64,000 nt of DNA from Mantis religiosa (lineage: Eukaryota; Arthropoda; Insecta; Mantodea; Mantidae). Below the pieces are notes generated by a model. The model ran no database searches, was not told the DNA's origin, and worked only from the letters and a program-made list of their open reading frames with translations. This document shows positions 23,431-35,189 of the stretch, one piece after another. The stretch spans positions 277,088,256-277,152,255 of the forward strand of contig CM060950.1 of the NCBI GenBank assembly GCA_030765055.1. The letters are read 5' to 3'. The position numbers were made by a program, and so were the translations under genes. Within the stretch, counting starts at the first letter, position 1, and the number at the start of each line of letters is the position of its first letter.

Positions 23431-23594
23431 TGCTCAGGGCACTGGCCTCCTTGGAAGCTAACTCCGCCACCAGGAGCACTAGCAGAAGTCGAATCAGGTT
23501 CTTCAGTCAACAACGACATCCAAGCTTTGGAGAAATGACAAACTCTTTAAGACCGCACGGGTAAATCCGCACAGCGGATAGGTACCGTGGCGCT
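23431..23594 (-). other. Non-gag segment between the two gag frames
   Basis: 164 bp separate the N-terminal coiled-coil ORF from the main gag ORF. One frame reads a hydrophobic run LKNLIRLLLVLLVAELA, but there is no in-frame ATG near it. It could be an insertion, or diverged gag leader sequence. Confidence 0.45.
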
Positions 23595-23819
23595 CTACCC
23601 ACCGTCCGGGTGCACCCGGACGACTTGTTCTCGCTCTTGGCTCTCTTGGCTCTTCATTGCAGTCAGATTGTAATTTGTCGTCTCCAACTTTGCGGCCAGG
23701 TTGTTATTTGACGCTTCTGTTTTCGCAGCGAGGTTTTCATTTGCTGCTTTCATTTCTGAGGTCAGTTCGGCCTTCATTTCCATCATCTTTTCCAAAATCT
23801 TTTCCAATGCAGCCTCCAT
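23595..23819 (-). pseudogene. gag N-terminal coiled-coil segment
   Basis: The ATG at 23819 lies 3-4 bases after the primer-binding site. The product begins MEAALEKILEKMMEMKAELT and continues with repeated 'AANENLAAK', 'SNNNLAAKLE' units, an alpha-helical heptad pattern. It resembles the start of the next gag ORF (MKTELTTEKKAANEALAAKF), so the leader contains internal duplications. It ends at a stop after VRVHPDGG. In an intact relative this segment is expected to be continuous with the capsid frame, which is an inference. Confidence 0.7.
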
Positions 23820-23822
23820 GTC

Positions 23823-23840
23823 ATCCCACTTCTGACACCA
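23823..23840 (-). promoter_or_regulatory. Primer-binding site, matches tRNA-Leu 3' end
   Basis: The minus strand reads tggtgtcagaagtgggat. Its complement, atcccacttctgacacca, is the 3' end of tRNA-Leu(CAA) with CCA as I recall it from animal sequences. The site lies 2 bases from the predicted LTR end, as expected for a primer-binding site. Confidence 0.8.
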
Positions 23841-23842
23841 AT

Positions 23843-24310
23843 TGTGACTTTGTGGGTTCGTAGAATTAAAAGTCCAATTTGCCGAAATTCTAAATGTTCT
23901 TTATTTGCGTAGAGATACACTGTTCAATTCTCACGTACCAACATTACATCACATAACACAATGTACCACCAAGGTCGATGACAATAACAAACATTAGCTC
24001 TCGTTACAACACTTCACGGCTGACTCTCGGTTTACAACTCTTGTTACATGTCTTTACAACAACTCCTCCTTGGCGAGTCGTCGCCTTCTTAAATACCTCA
24101 TTGATAATTTCGAGACTCTTCCAGAAGAATAAAGAAACCAAATATTCCATTACATTCCAGAAGCGTAACTTAATCTATGACGGCAAGTTCTTTATCACAG
24201 CTATCTTTGTTTGCCGGTCCCTTTGTGTACACTAGCCGCTATTACCGTGAAACATTATCCGCCGTTTGTTATCTATTTGCGCCGAAACGTTTATGTCCGT
24301 TGCCGTGACA
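23843..24310 (-). repeat. 5' long terminal repeat, about 468 bp
   Basis: On the minus strand it would start tgtcacggcaacgg at 24310 and end aaagtcaca at 23843, giving TG...CA ends. A TATA-like tatttaag lies at 24095-24088 and an aataaa polyadenylation signal at 23905-23900, about 60 bp from the 3' end, in the right order for U3-R-U5. No second LTR exists in the window, so the left boundary (24310) is inferred from the TG...CA rule and could be off. Confidence 0.65.
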
Positions 24311-25685
24311 ATATGTTGTTGCGAACACTAATACTAGTTAGGCAAAGTCTTCCAAATAAGAAAATGTCTCACTCTGTAGACAATTGTAGAAGTCAACCAA
24401 ATGAATTCCTTGTACTTGTCCCTCAAAAGGTCATTTATTCCACTGAACACCAATTAAAAATATGAACGTTTAACTTCATATAACCGTTCAGAATTCATGA
24501 ATAAATTAACCCAATATAGGCACACCGTTTCCTTTTATTTATATTTTTGAAGTTTTCAGGCCAGTTCGAAACTGGGTTCGGCCCCCGGACTATAGTTTGG
24601 CAATCTTATTTTAGAACTTATATATTGGAATGTGGATATTCGATAAACACAATCTCTACTTACAAAAATTAATTTGTTTCTGTTTATTTATTGCCATAGC
24701 GAACCTGATTTGTTGGATATTTTGATTTTATCCTTGAACTCGAGGCCGTTATTATGGCTCCTTTCAGACCTTCATATGAAATCAGATACTCACAGTAATA
24801 TACACATTTAATATGTCATACCGTGCACATTCATTCTCTTTGCGGTCACGTCGTTAGCAGAAAACGCCCATATGCAGGGAGAAGATTACTCCTTTTTGCG
24901 GAAGCAAGTGAGTTTTCTCAGTTAAAAAAAAAAAAGTTGGCTTCCGCGTGCAGGTGCGGCTTGAAACCTCTAGAGAAAACACGATCGTCATAGATCTAGA
25001 AGCTTTGCTTGTTTGCAGGTGTTAGCATTCCTCGGACGAATGACGGGGCGGCGAATAAAAGCGAAATAACGACGCAAAAGAGACGGAAGTAATTTATGAT
25101 TTTCTTTTTCAATGCGAGGAAAGTTCATAAAACCTGAAACAGGTGATGAAATCTTCTCAATAGTGCATCGAACTCATGTCCTCAAAGTGATTCACTCTTC
25201 AAGAGCGCGCTCCGTAATGTGTTTCGACTTCACAGAGAATCAGTAATGGATGTCTCGACACATTTCATTTGCCTCTTTGCTTACTATGTGGTGCCTTTGG
25301 GTGCACTTATTTGCAATTGTCAAGTAAATGTGAAGTTGTTATTTATATGAAGGGAGAAAAATGTGAAGGAAACTAATAGTTTAATATATAGAAAAATGTA
25401 ATATGCAGAATTAAAGTAAACATTAATTTCCTACATAGCTTCCTGCTGCAGCAATGGTTGCTGCTGTAGTCATTTACTATCGCAAAATGGAGAATGAAGT
25501 ACTTTCAACCACTTATGCAGACTCTCCATCCAATTACTTCTTCAAAGTTTAATCTCTTAGCTCTTAGGCCATGCACTCAAACACATGATAATCTGAAGAA
25601 AACTGGATGGGGATATCTTGCAAAGGCGTGAAGTACTTCCTCGTCTTCCAGGGTGTTCAAAAACCATTTTACGATATTTTACAGC
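24311..25685. other. AT-rich DNA without a recognisable gene
   Basis: No gene is recognised. The reverse B-box-like 'gcatcgaactcatgtcctc' at 25168-25186 and the 'cagttcgaaactgggttcgg' at 24562-24581 are isolated tRNA-like scraps. GC is a little higher around 24990-25080. Confidence 0.55.
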
Positions 25686-25689
25686 AACT

Positions 25690-26045
25690 GAGGTTATAAT
25701 AAATAAATAACCCATTGCGCGGCAGCCCTTAGAGAGCCAAGGCCTGCCAACCCGACTGCCGGTCTCACACCCACATACGCAAGGTAGAAGTGGGCGATCA
25801 TCCAATCGATAGGGGAGGACAGACATATGGTCAGCATCTCGGCATCCCGCAGCACAATGTTGGCTTTCGTGACCAGTGCCACTTACCTAGCGTAAGCTCC
25901 TCAGTTTCCTCACGATGCTGAGTGGGCACGGTCCTATACGCGGGACTTAAAATCCGCAGGCCCAGGGTTCGGATCGAACTTGGGCCGCATTCCCTAGCAG
26001 GGAAGCAAAGCATGACGCGTTAGCCCACTACGCCACGACGCAGAA
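25690..26045 (-). repeat. tRNA-headed SINE-like element
   Basis: On the minus strand it starts at the right end with 'ctgcgtcgtggcgtagtggg' and 'ctaacgcg' (A-box-like), then 'aagttcgatccgaaccctgg' (B-box-like). The body is GC-rich and ends at the left with an A/T tail (ttataataaataaataa, 25694-25710). ORFs at 25557-26013 are internal to the repeat. Confidence 0.65.
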
Positions 26046-26246
26046 TACTGGATGAACTTACTACTTTAGAAATTACTAGAACTTATACTCAGAATTAAAT
26101 ACTTTCGATTGTCCTGAGGTTGATTACAATATTAATATCTTCCTCAGAGATGATAATCCTTCGTCTCCTCTCGTAGTCTATAAGTTGTCAGAATAATTAG
26201 TTTCATAATCTTCAAAAGTGTCAGCTGACTTTTATCTATTGTTCAA

Positions 26247-26484
26247 TTTTATTTTTAATTTAGGTGCTCCAACGTTAAGTCATATTGGAGGATGAACGAA
26301 ATGGGCGAATGGATGTTCAAATGAGCCCAGGGTCCGTAGAGATTAGAGCTATACGAGATTCATCTTTCAGAACCAAGGAAAACCCCGGAACAAAACCTTT
26401 TCTAGATAACTCACCCTAACCGAGATTCGAAGTCGGAACCTCTTGGACGTGAGGCAGACATACTATGCTACAGAAGCGGGCTTC
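26247..26484 (-). repeat. tRNA-headed SINE, family A
   Basis: On the minus strand: head 'ctgtagcatagtatgtctgc', B box 'cgacttcgaatctcgg', body 'ggggttttccttggttctga', and tail 'aatatgacttaacgttggag' ending in an A-rich run. It aligns over its length with copies at 31773, 36909, 55338 and 59770. Confidence 0.9.
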
Positions 26485-26872
26485 AGTAAGTGGGATGTAT
26501 TATTGCAGGGTGGAGGTATATCTGAGGTTCGTTAATGGTATTAGTGATTCCCGTGGATGGCTTGTACGGGATCAAGGGAGTGAATCCAGAATGTTTATTA
26601 TATGGTTTCAGTATCCCAGAATCTCTATCTCAGATTTTGGTTATGAAAATAGAACTTTTACTTAATGACCACTGTATGGGTTGACTCATATAATGCTCGC
26701 CATTTTAATCAATTGTGTCTAAGTTTAAAGCAGTACAGTATTCACTTTTGAACTGAGCAATAGCCATAAGAGAATCTAATTGTCACAATTTATGTTGTAT
26801 ATGCCTTTCGCCTTGGCTGGCGCGGTTCTGAAGGAACTCATCAGATGATGATTGACCACAAATATCAACATT

Positions 26873-27291
<419 letters not shown>

Positions 27292-30200
27292 ATTGAGGCT
27301 ATAAATACATCTATGAAATTTGGAAGTTTTGAATTTGATAAGCAATTACTTTGATTTACCAGGAAACCGCTTGTTGGAACCAAAGTTCAATGTTGCGCTT
27401 CAAACTGACCTGGCTTACAAAAGTGTCATATGATTTGCAAATAAAGGGGTTAACTACTTCAGAAAACAAGTTTAGGAGTGTAGGCTTATTTTTATCTGTT
27501 CAACTAATAAAAGTTACCTCCAAAAGCATATGCTTTGTCTCTTTTAGTTTTCTATAAATTTACAACGGTAACTTTTATTAGTATTATTTAAGACGACGTG
27601 CAAACTTCTCTAGATATTTTGAAATTTGCAGGGAAAGGAGCAATTTGAGTAACGAAAAGAAGTATGGAGAAAAGAAGAGTAGACAGATGATTTTGAGTTA
27701 CAAAGCTGTAGATACCTACTCCTAAGTTGACCATCACTTCATCTAAGTCAGACTCTGCATCATTAACATACCCATCCATCTTAAAATACGGAAATGTTTA
27801 CTACAAATATGTATTTTTCAGAATGTTTGGCAATTCTTGTAGGTTAGCACGCTTAAAGCTTGCCAAGCAACAAGTAATGGATGCGTGGATCCTTCTTTTT
27901 TTTTTTTTTTTTTTTTTTTGTGAATGAATTAGTTGCCTCACACAAACTCTTGTCCTGAACATCTGTGCTATGAACCAAGAAAGTTGGAAAGAAATTTGAA
28001 TTATATATATAATTGCTTGTTCACTTACTTCCCGCTATCAAATAAGTGGTTTTACTACAATCTGTCTCAAACTAGGTCGATCCTGATGCAAACACATGAG
28101 AGGGAAAACAGATACAGTTACTTAAATGGAACGCTTTTAGACTGGTGGTTGCTGGAGAAAAATTTATGGGTGCTTATTAAGTATCTTTGCTTCTCTCTGC
28201 CTCTCCTCCTTTATGTTTACAACAGGATCACCTAGTTTGAGAGAGATTACAGAAAAAAAATTATGTTTAGACATTAATGCCTAGCTTATAAATGACGTAC
28301 AATTAGATTTGCTCCATATTATCGGTGTAGCTTGGCCGTAGCTAATTGCGATAATTAGCCTTATAAATTCACAAATTAGCGTATTAATTTCATTAATCGA
28401 AGTGCTTATAGTTGAATCCTAATGAAGGGTTTCACTCGCGTCACTTGTCAGCATAAGAAGTTAATGTACCATGCAATCTCAACACTTGCGACTTTGCCTT
28501 TTAATTTAACGGATGCCTTTTTGCCAGTGTTGCTATGTCTTCAAACATGGGCAGGATAATGACCATCCATGTCACCGCAAGTACAATTAACATTACAAAA
28601 AATAAAATAAAATAAAATAAAAAGAACAATTCTCGTTGACCAGCTCATCGCTTCAAGACTAGCCTTAGCCACGCAGTCTGCGGCGAGACTTTCTTCTTCT
28701 TTTACTGTAGTTATCTTTCCTTTTCTTGCTGTCTCTCATTCCATAAGCATGCCTGCGTTCCCCACTCCCCGATGCAATAAATAAAAAGAAAAGAAAGGGA
28801 AGTTGATTTGTCTGCCGTTTCAGTAATACTGTGACCTGACAGCCACCTGCAAGTTCTGGGATGGACCACTATTTACTTCTATCGTTGAATGGTCCCAGGA
28901 TTCCCGGAGTCGTTCTGCATACAAATCAGGTTCTAGTCAAACCAAGCAGGAAGTTTCCTCTTAAATACGAAAGCGAAAGTGTTCATTGAACGGATTTCTG
29001 GTAATCACCGAAGTTGTTCTGAAAGCATTTTTCTCGTTTTTCTTTCTGCACTCTCTTGTTTGTGACGTGAACTGAACACTGTTGATGAAGTGGTATGTTC
29101 GTGGCCATCTGCTTCTTTCTAATTAGCTTACATTTCTGTGAACATTTTCTGTTTTCTTTATTTAAAACTATTTATCAATAAGTACAACATTTGAAGAATG
29201 TGCATTCTATTGTTTTGGGTAGATGTAGCTATGAGCTCGTAAATATACTTTCTTTGTTTTTGATCACTTATAAATTTCAGATGCTCCCAATTGCCATTTT
29301 CTGAAGAAAAAAAAGTTGGTGATGAAAAAAAAGAAAAACGTAACATTTTCTACATTTCACCTAATTGCATCTGTCGATAACAATAAATGTTGAAAGATGG
29401 ACCTTAGGCTACATTTTTTAAATGCTTCAAAGCTAATATTGGCTACTTTCTCTACCACCTTTCTATATAAAACATATATTGCTTCGACCCAAAATTTGAC
29501 ACTGTAAATGTACGTTATAAGGTGGATGTAATTGTGGGTCTGTCTATGAACAAAAAAACTCAGCGACGAAACGTCGGATAAATACCAAATTAGATTATAG
29601 TCACCTTTTAAACATACTAGACAAGAAAATCTTTCCCTCTCAAATTACCCTTCACGTAGGGTACTATGTTGATTAAAATGTAAGATGTTAAACATCTGTA
29701 TGGCTAATAATATCTTGAATTACCTTTGTGTAGCCTGTGATATCCTTATGATATCCTTATGATTCTAATTACATATTTTTGTATAACTGGTAAGTTGTAA
29801 GTTGTAAGTTATACTAGAGCTTGCTGCCCGAAAATTGTAGAACCAATTAAAATATGAAAAGTATGTAGCATAAGCTATTTTCGAAATTATTTACTAAATT
29901 GATTAAGATTATTAAAATTATTAAATTTTAATTTTTCTCAATTTCTTGCTCGAAGCTGCTGTTACTAGATATTTGTGAAATTTGTAAGTTTGTGTACCGA
30001 GAGTGGTTCTTCGAGACTCAATTATAATGTTAGTAAGTTGACAGAAAGCTGTTATGTTTGTTTTTATGTAAACCTCCAATCTTTCTTAAACGATCCCTGT
30101 GGTGGTGTTTGATAAGACACATATGACGAACGTGTTAACTGTGAGGCTTTCTTCCCCTCTTTGATAGCCGTTCTAGAAATTGTTCTTAATTGTTGAAATA

Positions 30201-30699
30201 TACGTTTATTTTCTAACAGTAATATTTTATATTTGTAAGCATCTTTATTTTCATTTTAATCGCTAGTTTGCAGCTGCCTGTTTAACTAAGAGAGAGATTT
30301 ACTATCAGACTAAGGTAAGATTGCGGTAAAATTCTTTTCTGCTGAGCTGAGTTAGAATGAAGTAAAATAAAATTACGATGTTGATACGAGTGACAGAAAT
30401 TAATTTGCAGGTGTAAGTGGAATTATATAATCATCAATAATTTTCCTAAAAGCTGCCCGACTAGCTCGTTTTGAATTTAATATAATTTAATATATTGCTT
30501 TCTCTACTAGTACTGGGGAAGTGTTGTATTCCACTCCAAAGTTCAATACTAAGACTTTACCGGAAATACATGTTCTGAGACTACAAGAATTCCAAAACCA
30601 GTTATGCAAAAGTCACCCAGAATGGAGAAGACTTCTGAGGACATCTGAAAAATGCCAAAATATACCTTTCATTTGGCATAAAAAAGTCTTAAATACCTA
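27292..30699. other. Long AT-rich stretch without a recognisable gene
   Basis: It holds a 24-base T run (27896-27919), an (AAAAT)n tract (about 28597-28622) and a small palindrome cgacgaaacgtcg (29566-29578). The 100-codon ORF at 27933-28235 is Tyr- and Leu-rich, has no motif and has no copy that I can see. A GC-richer patch lies at 28750-29000. I see no gene. Confidence 0.55.
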
Positions 30700-30860
30700 T
30701 ATGATATTTTAATAAATCCGTTAGAGCAGTTTTTGAGAAAATAAAACGTGTCCAAAAATTTCACTTAATGGATAACACAGTTTATGCTATTTTCTTGAAA
30801 GTTCTTGTTTTGTACCTAGAAATTTGCTCAAACCGACTTTTCATTTTTGAATTATGTTAT
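30700..30860 (+). repeat. Dispersed repeat, family G (fragment)
   Basis: 'gttagagcagtttttgagaa' with 'aataaaacgtgtccaaaaat' matches the family G core at 20605, 48730 and 61985, and 'ttttcttgaaag' follows as in the others. Confidence 0.6.
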
Positions 30861-31772
30861 ACAGACAAGGACCTTTTTATAAAAACACTTCTTGTTCGTT
30901 TCGGTATCAAGCTTTAGATGGAAGCAGTTGGTAGAGAAAGTAAGCTATGATAATTTTGGATAAGCAACCAACTGTTGAAGGATGGCAGGTTGTCGCTAGA
31001 AACTCTTCGCTTTCCTGCACGGTAACGTTATGTCGGTGGGTTCTCAAAGGCGCCGTGAACAGTTCAACAACCACTGTAGGCTGAGAGTAAGGTGATACAA
31101 AGAGGAGGCTCCCGCAAGATTGTGCAACGTCGAAGGCAGGTTCTAGGAAAGATACAATTACCGTGAGCTGGGCCTGACCAAAAAGTGCACCGTAATGGGT
31201 TGAAGAAGAACCAGCCCGTGCACAGCTTCCTTTCCTGTAGCCAGTCTTCATTTGCCGGGATTTGTGACATTATTACCCAAATATAATCCGTCGTTTCGAC
31301 TGATTAAGCAATCTGTAGAGACGATTGTGTCTGGAAAGCTGGGATTTATGTACCGCTTAGATGTATTCACTTGTGAAAAAAGTATCCCTTAGTGTCATTC
31401 CATCTCTCTGTAGTCAACGATCCAACTCACGAAATGCTCCACAACTTAATTACAATTAGTGTCAAAGATATATGGAAGCCTCTGCGTTTGTGGTTTAGAT
31501 ATAATCGTTTCTACTAATGTTGCTTAAATTCATAATATTAAAGGTTATTTTCAGGTTCAGGAGAAACTTTATGTGTAAGAGCTGAAGAGCAGTTGTCGGA
31601 AACTTTCAATTTGTTGGGAAATCGGTACAAAATTAGGAGTAGCTAAAATCGAAAGGCTCCTGAAAAATTAGGATTTTTAAATATTATGTGCATATTTATT
31701 TAAATACGTTTAAGTTTTAGGAGCATTTTTGAAACGTCGAGTTGCATGAAATCGTTACAAGATAAAGGGCAT
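30861..31772. other. Mixed DNA with a GC-richer patch
   Basis: 30950-31260 is GC-richer than its surroundings and has an open frame on the minus strand (30907-31251, 114 codons). The predicted product has no recognisable motif. 'gtgatacaaagaggagg' (31092-31108) resembles 'gagtgatacaaagaggaag' at 52321-52339, so a repeat origin is more likely than a gene. The rest is AT-rich. Confidence 0.4.
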
Positions 31773-31970
31773 TCAAGAGGTCTCAAGTTCGAATCTAGGT
31801 CAGGGTGAGTTACCTAGATAAGGTTTCTCCCGGGGTTTCCCTTATCCTGAACGACGAATGTCAGGTACGTCTAAGATCCATGGACCCCGGACTCATTTTG
31901 GCATCATTTCACCCATTTCATTCATCGTCCGATATGGTTTAACGTTGAAGGACGCAAATTAAAAAAAACC
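31773..31970 (+). repeat. SINE family A, 5'-truncated
   Basis: It starts just before the B box (caagaggtctcaagttcgaa), continues with the family A body (ggggtttcccttatcctgaa; catggaccccggactcattt) and ends 'acgttgaaggacgcaaatta' plus an A run. The A box half of the head is missing. Confidence 0.9.
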
Positions 31971-32087
31971 ATTAAGGACAGCTCATTTTAAGTACCTTTA
32001 TAGAACTTTTTCTCAAAATATGCTAATTTATATTAGCAACCCTATGGTACCTATTATGCTCGCCACCAAACAAAAGCAAACAAAGAT

Positions 32088-32088
<1 letters not shown>

Positions 32089-32141
<53 letters not shown>

Positions 32142-32272
32142 CAAGAAAGCAAGGAAGGAAGAAAGAAAGGAAGGAAGAAAGAAAGAAAGGAAGGAAGGAA
32201 GAAAGAAAGAAAGGAAGGAAGAAAGAAAGAAAGGAAGGAAGAAAGAAAGGAAGGAAGGAAGAAAGAAAGGAA

Positions 32273-32310
<38 letters not shown>

Positions 32311-32348
32311 AGGAAAGAAAGAAAGAAAGAAAGAAAGAAAAAAGAAAA

Positions 32349-32380
<32 letters not shown>

Positions 32381-32424
32381 GAGGAGGGAATGAAGGAGGG
32401 AAGGAAGGAAGGAAAGAGGGAGAA
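32089..32424. repeat. Polypurine GAAA/GGAA microsatellite, about 336 bp
   Basis: A nearly pure purine plus strand made of interspersed GAAA and GGAA units, with only a few C interruptions (for example at about 32142 and 32150). The Lys/Glu/Arg-rich and Phe/Leu/Ser-rich ORFs here are artefacts. Confidence 0.98.
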
Positions 32425-33000
32425 GCTCAACCTCATGGTGGGCGAGGTTCACCTTGCTTTCCTTTATTTACAACTAATTCGAGGCAGAGCCATGATTGCA
32501 TGAGTAGGAATATGAATGTGACTACTTAAAAGAAAACTAAAATTAATACAGAAATCTAATGATTAACAAAAGGCGTAACAACTCTGACGATGTAAAACTG
32601 TTCTAAACTCAATGTGTGTTGATATGACGTTGTCTTTGAATACGACAAATAAAAGTAACACAATAAAATATGCTCGAAATCTGAAAGACCCAATAAAACA
32701 ACTAATGAGTTATAAAACTCTATTTAATTTCTTATTTAGTTCCTTTTTTGTTGGGTGTGAGATGTAGCAGATGTGTCGCCTTCCAAATATAAAGTGTTCA
32801 TATCTTCAGTATATCGCTCTACTGATTGTGATAACGTAATGGAGTTTATCCATTTTAAAATACTAAAATGGCAGGTATCGCCGGTTAGAAGTGGCACAAA
32901 TGTTTGTTATCCCAAGACTAGTTGCAAACATAAAAATCAGACTGTTACTTTCACTCTTCTATAAAACAGCATTACAACAGAGTATTCTTCTATTTACTTT
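32425..33000. other. AT-rich DNA without a recognisable gene
   Basis: Nothing recognisable beyond short A/T runs. Confidence 0.6.
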
Positions 33001-33350
33001 TTAACCGAGCGAGGTGTGCCGCGGTAACCTTTGTGACTCCCATTCTGGAAGTCGTGTGTTCTACCACTCATTATGACTTGGGTTTTTCCGTGGTTTCTTC
33101 TTGTCACTTAGTCAAATGCTAGATCGCTTGCGTTCATGGCTCCTTTCCTTTACTTTCCTTATATGATTTCAGGCTTGTGGTGTGAGGCGGTGCTGGAGAG
33201 ATGCCGCGGATGCTTGCGCATTGTAAAGTACGGCGCCTCCACCAATGGTATGAATAACTCTCAGCACTTGATAAGGACTTCCACGCGTCTGTGTAGCCTG
33301 TCTGCTTATGACCCTGTGGCCTCCTGAGGTTCTCTCGCTTCATCGTTTTT
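33001..33350 (+). repeat. SINE-like element, family H (forward copy)
   Basis: 'ccgagcgaggtgtgccgcgg' looks like a tRNA-like A-box region, 'ggaagtcgtgtgttctacca' a decayed B box, and 'cttgggtttttccgtggttt' is the reverse complement of the family H core at 12730-12750. The right part (33180-33340) is GC-rich and may belong to the same element. Confidence 0.55.
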
Positions 33351-33944
33351 CCATAGGAGTTTTGGCCACAGTAGATCTGTATATGTCACAGTCACAGTCA
33401 GCCGTATATTATATACTTGTTAATCGGAACAAACTTTCATTACCAATTCACATATTTTCTTGTAGGTATAAGAAGATTGCAGCAAGGTAAAACGATAGAT
33501 TTACAAAAAGCTGAACCTATTGGATAACTTTGAGACTCTCTTTGAATGACTTCGAGAAAAAGCATATAAATTTACAGTTGGAAAAATCATATTATTGTAT
33601 TCATGTTATTTGTTCTGCCATGTTATTTGTTCTTCTGTGTTATGCTCATCGAGATAGCATTTGCTGATGGTGTAATGCATATCAGCTGGTTTAATCTACG
33701 TTGCACAGTTGTCCTTTTAATCTTCAATGACAATTATTTTCAATTATCTCCCCTACCCATTCGTTATAACATTATTATGTTAGTCGGGTTAATTTAAGCG
33801 ATACACTAGGCACAGTTTTTCCCTGTTATACATAAAGTCTCCCTTCAGAAATTGTATACGAACTCTACTCCAGCCAACGAAGGATGCCATTACTACCCCG
33901 CTTCCATCCAGTGAAAATCGATTAATATCTAACTTAAGTCAACC
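33351..33944. other. AT-rich DNA without a recognisable gene
   Basis: The 64-codon hydrophobic ORF (33603-33797) has no supporting motif. Nothing else is seen. Confidence 0.55.
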
Positions 33945-34050
33945 AGAGACATCAGAATATCTTCTCCACGAGGAGTAAGAGCCTAATTCTCTTTAGTGCT
34001 GTGAACACGTTAGTTGCGATGTCAATCTAATTATAAAATGGACTATGGAA
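33945..34050 (+). repeat. Short dispersed repeat, copy 2 of 2
   Basis: It matches 15457-15540: 'agagacatcagaatatctt', then a 25-base insert (ctccacgaggagtaagagcc...), then 'gctgtgaa', 'cgttagttgcgat', 'aattataaaatggactat'. Confidence 0.75.
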
Positions 34051-34561
34051 GGACAGCGACTGCGGCAGCATTTTGGTAGAAATGACAGGTGGTGACTGTC
34101 GGATTTACAGAGTCTGGGATTAATCTGATTTCTCATATTTTCGTGAATTTACGAGGATGATTTTTGTGTCTGACTCTCTGGCTTAAAGGTCAGAATACCA
34201 TCTGTTCGACAGTTACAGCGATGTCATTGTAGGGACAGAAGTGCTGCAGATCAACGGTCTCTTAAGCGATAAGACACACACGTGCGGAATATGACTCAGC
34301 TCAAAGTAGTCATGAACTATAGTTCCTTCACTAAACATAAATCTGCTTCTTAAGAGCCTAACCAAATTGCGTATGTTATAAACCGGTGCTGGTCTCAAGC
34401 AGAACGTTGCAGTAGAGAAGGATGACGCAGAGTTGAGACTATTGCTTCTGGTGAGGATGATTTTGTGATCTTTGGGAGATCTGAGTAAAATACGCTTAGA
34501 TCTTTTGTATCTTTTAATGGCTTTATGGCTGGATTTTATCACATGGAACTAAGGATATTTT
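34051..34561. other. No recognisable gene
   Basis: Moderate GC. A 109-codon minus-strand ORF (34213-34542) has no recognisable motif and no copy in the window. Confidence 0.45.
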
Positions 34562-34960
34562 GTGACTATGCCCTTAACGGATCACCTTCCTGGAGGGAGG
34601 AGAGAGGATAATAAGGAGAGGAAACAACTACAGATTGAAACTCCCTGGTGGTGGCTCTTACTACCAGGTCTCTCTTTGTGGGGCTTATGCAACTCTTGGG
34701 GGGCCCTAGACTGGGACATCCCCTGGTCTGGAGGACAAGAATTTACATCGTGTAAATAACCAGACATGCACTGAAAACTTAGAAGGCTGTAGTAGCCAAC
34801 CAGGGTGAAGGTGAAGTGAGATAAATGGAAGAATAGAAATTCGGGGGGTGGGTGTAATTATCCTTTCCAGTATTAGTCTAGCAGCTGGGGAAACTCCCGA
34901 AAAAATTTCATGAGCCAGGAAGTTCAGCTATGGGAATCAAACCCACGTCTTACATGTATA
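34562..34960 (-). repeat. tRNA-headed SINE-like element, family D, head truncated
   Basis: It aligns with 3110-3265: 'gataaatggaagaatagaaattcgggg', 'aattatc', 'ggggaaactcccgaaaaaat', and the reverse B box 'gggaatcaaacccacg' (about 34934-34949). It stops before the A box. Confidence 0.7.
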
Positions 34961-35189
34961 TACCTTTTAACACGTACAAAAGTATATGAACATCAGTTGC
35001 CATCCCAGTTATTTTTTCTCCTCACTTTGTTCAGTCGGTTCATTCGACATTTCAATACAATCATATAATAAATTCATCAGGCGTTGTAGAGAAGGGTGGT
35101 GAAGAAAATTAGACTTAAAATAAAAGTAAATGTACAAAATATCAAGGAATATGTGGAAAAACACGAAGGACATTAAAAGCAAAAACGGC

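Larger units (their letters stand above)
22595..24310 (-). mobile_element. Ty3/gypsy-like LTR retrotransposon, 5' part only
   Basis: On the minus strand the order is 5' LTR (24310-23843), primer-binding site (23840-23823), then gag (23819-22605). Protease, reverse transcriptase, RNase H, integrase and the 3' LTR are absent; the element stops at the 5S-like sequence. The Ty3/gypsy call rests on the gag type and the LTR-PBS layout, not on pol. Confidence 0.8.

Noticed and set aside
27933..28235. 100-codon ORF beginning MPHTNSCPEHLCYEPRK
   Set aside because: Tyr- and Leu-rich in AT-rich DNA, with no motif, promoter or second exon in sight.
29520..29580. Hammerhead ribozyme (gaaac core next to a hairpin)
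   Set aside because: The required CUGAUGA core is absent; the nearest match, ctgtctatgaa, lacks key bases.
30907..31251. 114-codon minus-strand ORF
   Set aside because: No domain, and part of the DNA resembles a repeat near 52320; kept only as a note.
32020..32529. ORFs rich in Lys/Glu/Arg or Phe/Leu/Ser over the polypurine tract
   Set aside because: Translation of GAAA/GGAA repeats in all frames; no non-repetitive domain.
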